Assembly: GCF_016860605.1 (NCBI RefSeq)
Contig: NZ_BNJR01000012.1
Coordinates: 364,300 to 428,299, forward strand
Origin: Lentilactobacillus fungorum
GTDB taxonomy: Bacteria > Bacillota > Bacilli > Lactobacillales > Lactobacillaceae
Length of the DNA: 64,000 bases
Reading direction: 5' to 3'
Shown here: positions 25,856-34,597 of the stretch, piece by piece
Layout of the letters: every line of letters begins with the position of its first letter
Numbering within the stretch: position 1 is the stretch's first letter
Program-made: the position numbers and the translations under genes
The notes under the pieces: generated by a model
Databases searched by the model: none
Told to the model about the DNA's origin: nothing
What the model saw: only the letters and a program-made list of their open reading frames with translations

Positions 25856-28800
25856 TTATTCCTTAACCAAATCTTTTTCAACTGATTCTTTTTCAGTATT
25901 ATCCAACAGTCCCATACTATCGGCGTATGCAACTAATGCTTTTTCAAAGCAAGCTAATGGTGCATGCACAGTTCCAGCACCTACTTGGCCAACACCAGCG
26001 ATCTTGCTGGCAATTCCGGTATTAATGATTGGTGTGATCCCAGTCTCAACAACCTTAACAATATCAATTCCAATTGCAGTTCCTTGATAGTCCCAAGTTG
26101 GAATAGTGAAATTTGGGTTGCGATCAAGCGTGATCTTAGCCATTTCATTACTAATTCGTTGCGCGTCTTTAAAACCACCAGCCCCGACAAATCGGGTGAC
26201 TCCTGGTGCCGCAATCATTGCCATGCCACCGAATCCAACAGTTTCAGCAATTGCACTATCACCAATATCCGGATTGGCATCATCTTGGGTGAATCCAGTA
26301 AAGAATAATCCTTTAGGGGTATTAACGGGTGCAGTAAACCATTGATTTCCTAAACCGCTAATACGAATACCAAAGTCTTTCCCATTTCGAGTCATGGTTG
26401 TAACAACTGTCCCGTGTTTATAAGTTCTTGCAGCATCAACAACTGATTTACCAGTTGCCATCATAATGCTAAGGAAGAATTGATCGGTGTCAGCTAAAAA
26501 TTGAATCACATCTTGCTTGTCTTTTTCTGGTATGTCTAATGAAACAATCAGTGGAGCAACTTCCTTAAGGAATACCAATGATGCTGCAATATTTCGTTGA
26601 TGAAATTCGTCTCCCATGGTAATAGCTTTAGCCATCATAACGTTAACGTTTAAGCCACCATCAAGCTTTTTAAGAGCCTTACTTAATGTTGGCGCAAGTG
26701 TGTTAGCCATCCATTTTAGTCTATTGATAACTTCATCGTTGTAAGCACCAAATCGAAGTACTTTGCCTATACCTTCATTCATCGTGCAGTATGCGTAGTT
26801 ATTTTTCAAAGTATTCTTAATGACCAGCACTGCCATATGGGCTGAGGTAATTCCGCCCATTGGGCCGACAGCGTTTACGTCGTGATTACACAAGAATTTG
26901 ACGTCACCACTTTCAAGTAGTTTGCGCGCATCTGCTTCGTTATCAGCCCATCCTTCAAAGAGAACAGCACCGATACAACCGTCTTGCATTGGCTCAGTCA
27001 TTTCATCATACTCAATTGGTGGTCCTGCATGTAACAACGTATGGCCTTTTAACTCTGAAATTACTGTGCCTGCTGGAACGACATCAACTAAGAATGGTGT
27101 CGCTTTTTTATATGCATCAATAATCTTAGTGTTTTCATCATTCCGTTTTTGAAGTGCCTTAACCTTCTTGATGATCTTAATCATTTTTTGATTACCACCG
27201 GCAATCGGCTTCCAATTGTACTGAACGCCAGTTCCACCAAATTTAATTACAGGATCCAAAAATTCTGCAACACCAATGTTAACGACCCGTGGCTTTGTGT
27301 AAAGTAAATCTAATATTGACTCACTTGGTGCCGGAACTTCGCGAATTGCACCCGTGTACGGCACAACCTTTTTGGCGGGCTCATTGACATCTTTACCAAC
27401 CAGGTTAAGTGCATAGCGAACGGCTTGCGCATTGCTATCCAGAACAATAATACCAGCTTTTTGAAGTATCTTTCGAGCTGCATCGTAGTCTTGCGGATCT
27501 TCACGAGTTCCAACGACAGTTGCGATAAACTTAATTCGTGGATGCTTTCTAGAAGCTGTATTCACGGCATCAGCTAAGCTTTCAGCCATTGTATCGTCAG
27601 TTCCATATCCAAGAACATCATCAAGTAGAATAACGCCAGTATCTGGATTAGCTGCATATTCGTTAATCTTTTCGATCCGAATCCGGGGATCAATCATTGG
27701 GTGAGGGCGGCCTTGGGTATAGATGTCATCGCCTAAGTCGAGGACTTCATTTCCTTTTGCACGAAGAACATAGCCTTCATCAGAAATGATCCCGCCTAGA
27801 TTAAGCGCTTCAGAGACCATCATGCCAGCTTCATAAGCCAGGGTGCCACCTGAATACAAACCAATGATGTGTTTACCATCAAGTTGTGGATCAGCTTCAA
27901 TAAGTGGAACTTCTGAATAATAATTATCTTTAACCTGCTTGCCATTAGATAGATCCATCAAAATTCGGGAAGTTTCTTCCAGTGTGTGAGCTAAATATAC
28001 TGAATCTTCATGATGATCTGGTTTTTCACCTAGAAAAATGGCAACAACAGGTTTGTCAATACTATGAAGTAAGCTAACAACATCGTCACGGACTTCTTTT
28101 GCTGGTGGCTTGGAAATAATACCAATTACTTCCGTTGGATCATGATGGGCTAATCCTACAATGGCGTCTTCCATCGTAATAGCACCAACTTTATCGGAAA
28201 GATCACGTCCCCCGGTCCCGATGGCGTGGGTTACACCTCCTCCCAAACGCTCGATCATACTGGTAACTTCTTGTATGCCAGTTCCAGAAGCGCCAACTAG
28301 TCCAATATTGCCTGACCGAACAACGTTAGTGAAAGCTAAGGGAACATTGCTAACAATTCCCGTTCCACAATCGGGACCCATTACTAAAAGCCCTTTTTTG
28401 TGAGCTTTTTGTTTCAAACGGGCTTCATCCGCTAGTGACACATTATCACTAAAAACAAAAGCATTTAAATTATGATCTAGTGCATTATCAATTTCATCAG
28501 CCGCATAGATTCCTGGCACGGAAATTACAGCCAAATTTGCATCTGGCATGGATTCCATTGCGTCATCCCAGTTTGTAACAGATTTTGAATCGGCAGCTTG
28601 ATCATCGCTTTTAACTGATAAGTCGCTTAAAAATTTATCAATCTGTTCCAAAACATCATTCATAACATTTTTCTGGTCTGCATCAAGAACAATCATCATA
28701 TCATTTGGTTCTGCCGCTTTTGCTTCATTTGTTAATAAGCCGGCTTCGTTGAAAATGTCCTTATTGGCATCTGTTCCCATCATAACTTGAACTTCCTTAA

Positions 28801-28888
28801 CACCAGGCATGGAACTAATATTTTGCGTTAGGAGCATTAAGTTAATAGAGTCTTGATAACTATTTTTTCTAATTACCGTATATAGCAA
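25856..28888 (-). CDS. allFG: AllF-AllG (FdrA-DUF1116) natural fusion, carbamoyltransferase
   Basis: 1010 residues from TTG 28888, with AAAGGAGG 7 bp upstream; the open frame extends to 28915 without a site. Residues 1 to about 575 are FdrA/AllF, a protein of the succinyl-CoA-synthetase fold: VMMGTDANK, SDNVSLADEARLKQKA, GLLVMGPDCGTG, GLVGASGTGIQE, IGTGGRDLS, LYSGGTLAYEAG, TQGRPHPMIDP. Residues from about 580 are DUF1116/AllG (YlbE, YahG): LLHAGPPIEYDEMTEPMQ, HDVNAVGPMGGITSAHM, MNEGIGKVLRFGA, TMGDEFHQRNIA, TRNGKDFGIRISGLG and FVGAGGFKDA. In E. coli these are separate genes. No frameshift or internal start is seen at the joint, so it looks like a true fusion. First gene of the operon with allH and carbamate kinase. 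Confidence 0.9.
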   Translation of the reverse strand: MLYTVIRKNSYQDSINLMLLTQNISSMPGVKEVQVMMGTDANKDIFNEAGLLTNEAKAAEPNDMMIVLDADQKNVMNDVLEQIDKFLSDLSVKSDDQAADSKSVTNWDDAMESMPDANLAVISVPGIYAADEIDNALDHNLNAFVFSDNVSLADEARLKQKAHKKGLLVMGPDCGTGIVSNVPLAFTNVVRSGNIGLVGASGTGIQEVTSMIERLGGGVTHAIGTGGRDLSDKVGAITMEDAIVGLAHHDPTEVIGIISKPPAKEVRDDVVSLLHSIDKPVVAIFLGEKPDHHEDSVYLAHTLEETSRILMDLSNGKQVKDNYYSEVPLIEADPQLDGKHIIGLYSGGTLAYEAGMMVSEALNLGGIISDEGYVLRAKGNEVLDLGDDIYTQGRPHPMIDPRIRIEKINEYAANPDTGVILLDDVLGYGTDDTMAESLADAVNTASRKHPRIKFIATVVGTREDPQDYDAARKILQKAGIIVLDSNAQAVRYALNLVGKDVNEPAKKVVPYTGAIREVPAPSESILDLLYTKPRVVNIGVAEFLDPVIKFGGTGVQYNWKPIAGGNQKMIKIIKKVKALQKRNDENTKIIDAYKKATPFLVDVVPAGTVISELKGHTLLHAGPPIEYDEMTEPMQDGCIGAVLFEGWADNEADARKLLESGDVKFLCNHDVNAVGPMGGITSAHMAVLVIKNTLKNNYAYCTMNEGIGKVLRFGAYNDEVINRLKWMANTLAPTLSKALKKLDGGLNVNVMMAKAITMGDEFHQRNIAASLVFLKEVAPLIVSLDIPEKDKQDVIQFLADTDQFFLSIMMATGKSVVDAARTYKHGTVVTTMTRNGKDFGIRISGLGNQWFTAPVNTPKGLFFTGFTQDDANPDIGDSAIAETVGFGGMAMIAAPGVTRFVGAGGFKDAQRISNEMAKITLDRNPNFTIPTWDYQGTAIGIDIVKVVETGITPIINTGIASKIAGVGQVGAGTVHAPLACFEKALVAYADSMGLLDNTEKESVEKDLVKE

Positions 28889-28979
28889 AGCGTTTTCCTC
28901 CTTTATCGCGAACAATTTAACTTACGCTCCCATCTTACGGTCTTGGGGGAAATAATACATTTGCTCATAAAGATAATTT

Positions 28980-29024
28980 TGTAAGCGTTATTCTATCTGT
29001 ATGAGATAAGTGAAATCGCTTTTT
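28980..29024. promoter_or_regulatory. two cre-like sites between allFG and the pucR-type gene
   Basis: TGTAAGCGTTATTC (28980-28993) and TGAAATCGCTTTTT (29011-29024) each match TGWNANCGNTNWCA at 12 of 14 positions, within the divergent promoter region. Confidence 0.5.
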
Positions 29025-29092
29025 TGGAATTGATTTTTTCTTTATGGTAGTATCCTTTAAGCTAACTAATAATTTAGAAAGGAGAAAAATAA

Positions 29093-30703
29093 ATGGGGGT
29101 TAATCTGAAAGATATTCAGCAAATCGATGCCTTGAAGAGTTCAAAACTAGTCGCATGTAGTAAAGGTATTTACAAATCCGTTGACAATATTATGATCACA
29201 GAAGCTAATGATGTTGAACGTTGGATTACGCCAAATGAAGTGCTGCTATCGTCGTTATACGGTTTTGATAAATTATCTGTTAAAGCAATTGACGGCTTCA
29301 TGCAGTCACTAAACATGCACCATTGTAGCGGGTTGATTGTAAAGATATCTCGGTTCATTAACAAAATTCCCAGACAAATTATCAACGATTGTAATCGTTT
29401 TGATATTCCGCTGATCGAAATTTCTCAGGATGTTAAGTATAGTGACATTATGCTAGAAGCCATGCAACTATTATTTAACGAACGAAATCGAATACTTGAT
29501 CAATACAAAACTATTAACCAACAGTTTATCAAGTTAGCAATTCAAAATAGTTCTTATCAATCAATCGTTACGTTATTAGCGAGGTTGGTCAAAAATTCAA
29601 CATATATCTTTAAAATCGATAGTAGTAATAACGGCGTTGATATTGCACATAGTAAAAAGCCACAACAATCTATTCATTCTATTGACTTTGCTAATCAAAG
29701 ACCAGTACCAAAGACTGAATATACTAATTGCCAATACTTCGAAGTTACCAGCCAAGATGGGACGGAATTCTTAATGGTCAAGATTCCACGTAGTCAAGAT
29801 GATTTATATTTGGGAATTTTTCAAGAATATCCTTTGCAAGATATTGATTTTATGGCGATTGAAAATGCTGTCAATTTTACCCAAATGGAAGTCATCAAGC
29901 AGGCTGCTTTGGATCAAGGCCTTAGAACATATGCCAACGATATCATTGATGATTTAATTAACGGTAAAATTACTAGTGAAGAAGAGTATCAAGCAACACT
30001 AAGGCACTTCAAATTATCAGAAAATAATAGTTATCGGGTCGTGGTTATTCAAGTATTAGTGAAAAATGAAATCCAAACGGATTATTTTCGCGATAATCCA
30101 AAAGATGCGAACCGAATCATCATCCAATTCAAGAAATATTGGCCAGATACCGTTTATCGGGTTCGACAGAATCGAATTATACTGATCATTAATGATGAGC
30201 CAACCGGCAAGCTTCAGACAGATTTAGAAAGCGTTCTACAAGCATTGAAAACTTCCTATCCAGCTTTGGATTTTCAAATTGGATTGAGCGAAAGCTGTCT
30301 TCCAAAAGAATTCCCAAATCATGCATCACAAGCTTTAAGGACACTTCAGATTGCTGGTCATTTAAATAAAAAAAGCCAAGTTTTTAACTATAACGATCTA
30401 GGATTTTACCGATTCCTGTTTCAAGTTGATGATCCTGCAAAATTGAAATCGTTTGTGGCGGAGGACTTACTCAAACTGTATCGAGATAAGCCGGAGTTAT
30501 ACATTACTTTGAAGACTTATTTAAATCACAACCAAAACGCAAAAGCTAGTGCTGAAGCGCTATTTATTCATCCGAAGACAATGAGTTATCGGCTAAACAA
30601 AATTCAGGAGCATACGAATATCAACTTTTCTGATGTTGATGAAATTTTTAGATTAAACGTAGGGATCCGGATACTTAATGTTTTAGATGAAGAGAATATT
30701 TAG
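29093..30703 (+). CDS. PucR-family transcriptional activator
   Basis: 536 residues from ATG 29093 behind AAAGGAG. The N-terminal 130 residues resemble the PucR ligand domain (DIQQIDALKSSKLVACSKG, then VERWITPNEVLLSSLYGF and a RFINKIPRQII segment). The C-terminus is the PucR-type HTH: LYRDKPELYITLKTYLNHNQ, then AKASAEALFIHPKTMSYRLN and NKIQEHTNI. Established: PucR-like regulators control purine/ureide catabolism genes in Bacillus. Divergent from allFG and followed 15 bp later by an alpha/beta hydrolase gene, so it is the likely pathway-specific activator of the whole block. Confidence 0.88.
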   Translation: MGVNLKDIQQIDALKSSKLVACSKGIYKSVDNIMITEANDVERWITPNEVLLSSLYGFDKLSVKAIDGFMQSLNMHHCSGLIVKISRFINKIPRQIINDCNRFDIPLIEISQDVKYSDIMLEAMQLLFNERNRILDQYKTINQQFIKLAIQNSSYQSIVTLLARLVKNSTYIFKIDSSNNGVDIAHSKKPQQSIHSIDFANQRPVPKTEYTNCQYFEVTSQDGTEFLMVKIPRSQDDLYLGIFQEYPLQDIDFMAIENAVNFTQMEVIKQAALDQGLRTYANDIIDDLINGKITSEEEYQATLRHFKLSENNSYRVVVIQVLVKNEIQTDYFRDNPKDANRIIIQFKKYWPDTVYRVRQNRIILIINDEPTGKLQTDLESVLQALKTSYPALDFQIGLSESCLPKEFPNHASQALRTLQIAGHLNKKSQVFNYNDLGFYRFLFQVDDPAKLKSFVAEDLLKLYRDKPELYITLKTYLNHNQNAKASAEALFIHPKTMSYRLNKIQEHTNINFSDVDEIFRLNVGIRILNVLDEENI

Positions 30704-30718
30704 AAAGGGGCGTTAAAA

Positions 30719-31555
30719 TTGCAAACTATAACGTATGACACGATGAGTAAGAAGATTAAAGGGTCATTTTGGAAAGCTACTAAAGATATCAATAAGCCGA
30801 CTATCATTTATATTCATGGGGGTGGGTTAATCTTTGGTAATCGAAATGACCTCCCTAGAGATTATATTGATCTATTTTTAAAAAATGGCTATTCTGTTTT
30901 TGCCCCTGATTATCTTTTAGCACCGGAAAGCTCGTATCGAGATATTGTTGATTCGCTAAAAAAGGGAATTAGCTATTTTTTGGATCATTTTGACGAATTT
31001 GGTCTAAAAAACAATCAATATATTCTTTTTGGTCGATCGGCTGGAGCGTATTTATGTATGCAATTAATCGCTAGTGGGCTGTCTCCGACTCCCAAAGCAC
31101 TTATTGACTTTTATGGATTTGAGAGTCTGCTAGCACCAAATCTGTTACGGCCTAATGCATTGTATTCAAGCTATCCAAAGGTTAACGAACATGAGTTAAA
31201 GTCTCTTATCAGTAATTCTCCTGTTAGTAATAGTTCTTATGAAAGTCGATTTCTAATTTATGTTTATGCACGGCAAACAGCCAAATGGCAAAAGATGATT
31301 TTTGATGATGGGGAAACAGAGATAAAAATTACTAAGGAATCATTTAATGATAAATTTCCGCCAACGTACGTGTGCCAATCAAATGCTGATCCAGACGTGC
31401 CGTTTATTAATTCAATCATGTTAAAAGAGAAACTATCTAATGCACGACTAATTCCAGTAAATTCAAAGGAGCATGATTTTGATAGAACGGTCACTACCGA
31501 TACAATAAAAATTTATGAAAGGGTTATTGCCTGGTTAAGTGATATTGTAGGATAA
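30719..31555 (+). CDS. alpha/beta hydrolase (HSL/BD-FAE-like esterase or amidase)
   Basis: 278 residues from TTG 30719 (AAAGGGG upstream). Cytosolic; no signal peptide. Oxyanion motif IYIHGGGLIFG (about 30), nucleophile elbow LFGRSAGAYLCM (Ser near 110), acid probably in SNADPDVPF (about 220) and His in SKEHDFDRT (about 255). HGGG plus GxSAG place it with the hormone-sensitive-lipase/kynurenine-formamidase-like hydrolases. Co-transcribed with the PucR-type regulator, it may hydrolyse an ester or amide precursor for the carbamoyl pathway; the substrate is unknown. Confidence 0.78.
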   Translation: MQTITYDTMSKKIKGSFWKATKDINKPTIIYIHGGGLIFGNRNDLPRDYIDLFLKNGYSVFAPDYLLAPESSYRDIVDSLKKGISYFLDHFDEFGLKNNQYILFGRSAGAYLCMQLIASGLSPTPKALIDFYGFESLLAPNLLRPNALYSSYPKVNEHELKSLISNSPVSNSSYESRFLIYVYARQTAKWQKMIFDDGETEIKITKESFNDKFPPTYVCQSNADPDVPFINSIMLKEKLSNARLIPVNSKEHDFDRTVTTDTIKIYERVIAWLSDIVG

Positions 31556-31557
31556 TT

Positions 31558-31612
31558 GAACAGCAAAATTCCCAGCAATTTCTTTTGAAAAAGCTGGGAA
31601 TTTTGTTGTTAA
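31558..31612. terminator. bidirectional terminator
   Basis: AGCAAAATTCCCAGC pairs with GCTGGGAATTTTGTT; loop AATTTCTTTTGAAAAA. It separates convergent hydrolase and MFS genes. Confidence 0.85.
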
Positions 31613-31619
31613 GACTTAA

Positions 31620-32903
31620 TTAGGCATTAGTTGTATGCTTCTTATCATTGGTGAATGTAAATAAGATAACCCCAACAAGTAAGAGGAAGGCCGCTACATA
31701 AAAGCCAATTTGCATTGAGCCAAATTGATCTGAGATCCAGCCAGTCAAGTATGGGGCAAGAATTGAGCCTGACATTCCAATAAAGTTATAAGCACTTAAG
31801 GCCGTCGAGAGTGAGCCCCGTGGTGAATTCTTAGTTACAAAGGCGATCAAAATTGGGTCAATAGCTAACTTACCAGTTAATCCATAAACGATTAACAGGA
31901 CAATTAGCAATGATTTATTAGTTACAAAGGCAATTCCGAATACCGCAATCAATGAAATTGGGACTAAGAAGCCGATCATCATTTTAGTTTTCTTTAATTT
32001 ATCATAAATCCTAGCAAATAAGAGTGCGCCAGGAATGGAAGCCCATGGGACCAAGGACGAAATAAAGCCAACACTGCTACCCTGAAATCCTCGTTCTACC
32101 TGTAAAAATTGGGGTAGCCAAGTTAGAATTACAAAATTGGCATAGATTGAGCAAAAGCAAAGAATAAAGGAAAGCAATAAATTACGATTCTTGAATAAGT
32201 CTTTAAGAGTAACCCTTTCTTTTTCAGCTTTAACAACTTCTTCAACTTTTTCTTTGCTTTCTTGGTCTTCTGGACGAATCACTTTTTCTTTCAAGACGAT
32301 GTAAAAAAGGATACCAACGATAATAGTTGGAATAGCCATAAGCCAGAATGGGCTGGTCCATGACATTCCGTTTTGAAGCACCATATAACTGGAGAGAAGA
32401 TATCCACCAGAAGTCCCAAACGCCATTCCGCTATTAATAATTGCAGTTCCTAGGGTTAAATCTTTGGTAGGGATGGCTTCCGTTGAAAGCGCGTATTGTG
32501 GCCCATAATATGTTCCTTGACTAGCACCAGCAAGAGCACGAAACAGCAGAAAGATTCCAAATGAAAATGCAAAACCACTAAAAAATGTCATAATACCTAA
32601 GATAACAAAGCCACTCATGATAATTAGTCGGCGGCCAATTTTATCACCTAATACGCCAAATGGAATTTGACAAATAGCATAGGTTAAGAAAAAAATACTA
32701 TTTACCAATCCTAATTGAGTGTTGCCAATATGGAATTGGGCCCCAATTTGTTCCTGAATAGGATTGAGAATAGTTCTGTCAGCATAAATTAAGATCCAAC
32801 CAATAAAACACAGTGCCACGACCCGCCACCAGTATTTTCTAGATACGTTAACCGGGTCACTTGATTTGGCTTTTGTCTTAATGGTTGTTACATTGTCATC
32901 CAT
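31620..32903 (-). CDS. MFS carrier of the anion:cation symporter (ACS) type
   Basis: 427 residues from ATG 32903 (AAGGGAG upstream); the longer frame to 32960 has no site. Twelve hydrophobic helices. ADRTILNPIQEQIG in the first helix-loop, then FGVLGDKIGRRLIIM after helix 2 and LFRALAGASQGTYYGPQYAL in helix 4, resemble the ACS group that carries organic anions such as hexuronates, galactonate, phthalate or allantoate. Position at the border of the block and a cre-like site upstream make it the likely uptake system for the carbamoylated or amide substrate. Confidence 0.82.
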   Translation of the reverse strand: MDDNVTTIKTKAKSSDPVNVSRKYWWRVVALCFIGWILIYADRTILNPIQEQIGAQFHIGNTQLGLVNSIFFLTYAICQIPFGVLGDKIGRRLIIMSGFVILGIMTFFSGFAFSFGIFLLFRALAGASQGTYYGPQYALSTEAIPTKDLTLGTAIINSGMAFGTSGGYLLSSYMVLQNGMSWTSPFWLMAIPTIIVGILFYIVLKEKVIRPEDQESKEKVEEVVKAEKERVTLKDLFKNRNLLLSFILCFCSIYANFVILTWLPQFLQVERGFQGSSVGFISSLVPWASIPGALLFARIYDKLKKTKMMIGFLVPISLIAVFGIAFVTNKSLLIVLLIVYGLTGKLAIDPILIAFVTKNSPRGSLSTALSAYNFIGMSGSILAPYLTGWISDQFGSMQIGFYVAAFLLLVGVILFTFTNDKKHTTNA

Positions 32904-32964
32904 TATATTCACTCCCTTGTATTTGTACTGCATATTGTGAAAATGCTCTTCAATTAGCATTATA

Positions 32965-32978
32965 CGAAAGCGCTTTCT
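32965..32978. promoter_or_regulatory. cre-like site upstream of MFS carrier
   Basis: CGAAAGCGCTTTCT has a perfect 12-bp palindromic core (GAAAGCGCTTTC) and matches the consensus at 12 of 14 positions. Confidence 0.55.
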
Positions 32979-33018
32979 ATATTTCGTGTGAGTTGAGAGA
33001 TAAAATTTGTAGGAGTAT

Positions 33019-33117
33019 TTATCTTGGTAGGAGTAATAAGAATAATGAGGCTTGAGTGAGTGCCATCGCTAATATAATAAGGATTAAAAGGTTTCCAATG
33101 TAACTACCTCTGGTCAT
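33019..33117 (-). CDS. 32-residue single-helix membrane peptide
   Basis: ATG 33117 with AAGAAAGG 7-8 bp upstream on the complement. The peptide starts MTRGSYIGNL and continues with a 20-residue very hydrophobic helix (LILIILAMALTQASLFLLLL), ending PR. Size and composition fit small membrane proteins or type I toxin peptides, but I recognise no specific family. It sits alone in the 670-bp gap between the MFS gene and the alcohol dehydrogenase gene. Confidence 0.5.
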   Translation of the reverse strand: MTRGSYIGNLLILIILAMALTQASLFLLLLPR

Positions 33118-33575
33118 AGTGGCACCTTTCTTAATTGATTTTAAGCAGAATATGTTGCCAATAATGCAGCTACATTTTGCTGTTCCTGACAAGCAAAAAT
33201 TGTAGTATACAGTGATAGGTTTTAATTAAGTTGTCTTACCTACCAATTGATGCGTTGACAACTAGGAATACTGTTGTCAAAAGCTTGATATTGCCAATGA
33301 TAGGGCAGTAGATAAATGCAGGTGCTTAGTAATTGTTAAATTAGGAATTGTTGACTAATTATTATGATTATTAGTATAGGAAATGCGGCCGGTAAGCGAA
33401 AACAATGGTTTTGAGAAGGCCGTTGAATTTTATCATGCAAAAAGCCTTCATTATGTTAATGGGTACACAAAAAGATGAAAATAATTTACAAAAGTAAGCA
33501 AATCAAGTATGATGTATTTGTGAATAAGATAACTAATTAATGCGGGCCAATACCGGCCACAGCGGAGGTAATCAA

Positions 33576-34334
33576 ATGACGGATAGATTAAAAGGAAAAG
33601 TTGCAATTGTAACCGGCGGAACTCTAGGGATTGGTTTGGCAATCGCGGATAAGTTTGTTGAAGAAGGCGCGAAAGTAGTGATTACTGGCCGCCACGCCGA
33701 CGTTGGTGAGAAGGCTGCCAAATCAATTGGTGGTCCAGATGTGATTCGGTTCATGCAACATGATGCGTCCGATGAAGCTGGCTGGACGACATTATTTGAT
33801 GATACTGAAAAGGCATTTGGTCAGGTGACGACCATTGTTAATAATGCCGGCATTGCTGTCAGCAAGAGCGTTGAAGACACGACCACAGAAGAATGGCGGA
33901 AGTTACTGTCAGTTAACTTGGACGGCGTTTTCTTTGGCACCCGACTGGGTATTCAGCGAATGAAGAACAAGCATTTAGGCGCTTCAATTATTAACATGTC
34001 CTCAATTGAAGGGTTTGTTGGTGATCCAACGTTGGGTGCTTATAACGCATCTAAAGGGGCGGTTAGAATTATGTCCAAGTCAGCTGCTCTGGATTGTGCC
34101 TTAAAGGACTACGACGTTCGAGTTAATACTGTCCATCCAGGTTATATCAAGACACCGTTGGTAGATGACTTGGAAGGCGCCGAAGAAATGATGTCTCAAC
34201 GTAGCAAAACACCAATGGGCCACATTGGCGAGCCAAACGATATTGCTTGGATTTGTGTTTACTTGGCATCTGATGAATCGAAATTTGCAACGGGAGCAGA
34301 GTTCGTTGTTGATGGTGGGTACACGGCTCAATAA
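33576..34334 (+). CDS. radh: R-specific NADP-dependent alcohol dehydrogenase (SDR)
   Basis: 252 residues from ATG 33576 behind GCGGAGG; the frame to 33540 is extra. A soluble, tetrameric, Mg-dependent short-chain dehydrogenase reducing prochiral ketones to R-alcohols with NADPH. Cofactor motif TGGTLGIG (13-20), NNAG (89-92), catalytic Ser in NMSSIEG (about 143), YNASKGA (Tyr 156, Lys 160), and the family's C-terminal VVDGGYTAQ. From memory it is nearly identical to the Lactobacillus kefir enzyme and clearly similar to that of L. brevis, hence the taxonomic hint. Single-gene unit with its own terminator. Confidence 0.95.
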   Translation: MTDRLKGKVAIVTGGTLGIGLAIADKFVEEGAKVVITGRHADVGEKAAKSIGGPDVIRFMQHDASDEAGWTTLFDDTEKAFGQVTTIVNNAGIAVSKSVEDTTTEEWRKLLSVNLDGVFFGTRLGIQRMKNKHLGASIINMSSIEGFVGDPTLGAYNASKGAVRIMSKSAALDCALKDYDVRVNTVHPGYIKTPLVDDLEGAEEMMSQRSKTPMGHIGEPNDIAWICVYLASDESKFATGAEFVVDGGYTAQ

Positions 34335-34360
34335 GGAAAAAATAATTAATTAAGTTAGAT

Positions 34361-34412
34361 AAGCTGATTGATCTTAAGCCCAGTTGAGGGTTTGAGATCG
34401 GTTAGCTTTTTT
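34361..34412 (+). terminator. terminator after alcohol dehydrogenase
   Basis: AAGCTGATTGATCT pairs with AGATCGGTTAGCTT, followed by TTTT. Confidence 0.7.
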
Positions 34413-34597
34413 GCGAGAGATGATTATAGTTATATGTAACGGGTTACTAAAAATTATCCAACAAAATTTGGCAAAAGTAAGTATTTAACTAATCAAAGTT
34501 AGCTTCTTGAGTATATTTAAAATACAGGAGAGCGTAAACTTATAAAAAGGACTAGTGTAAAATTATTACCAATAATTAAGTGAGTTAGAAAGGAAAA

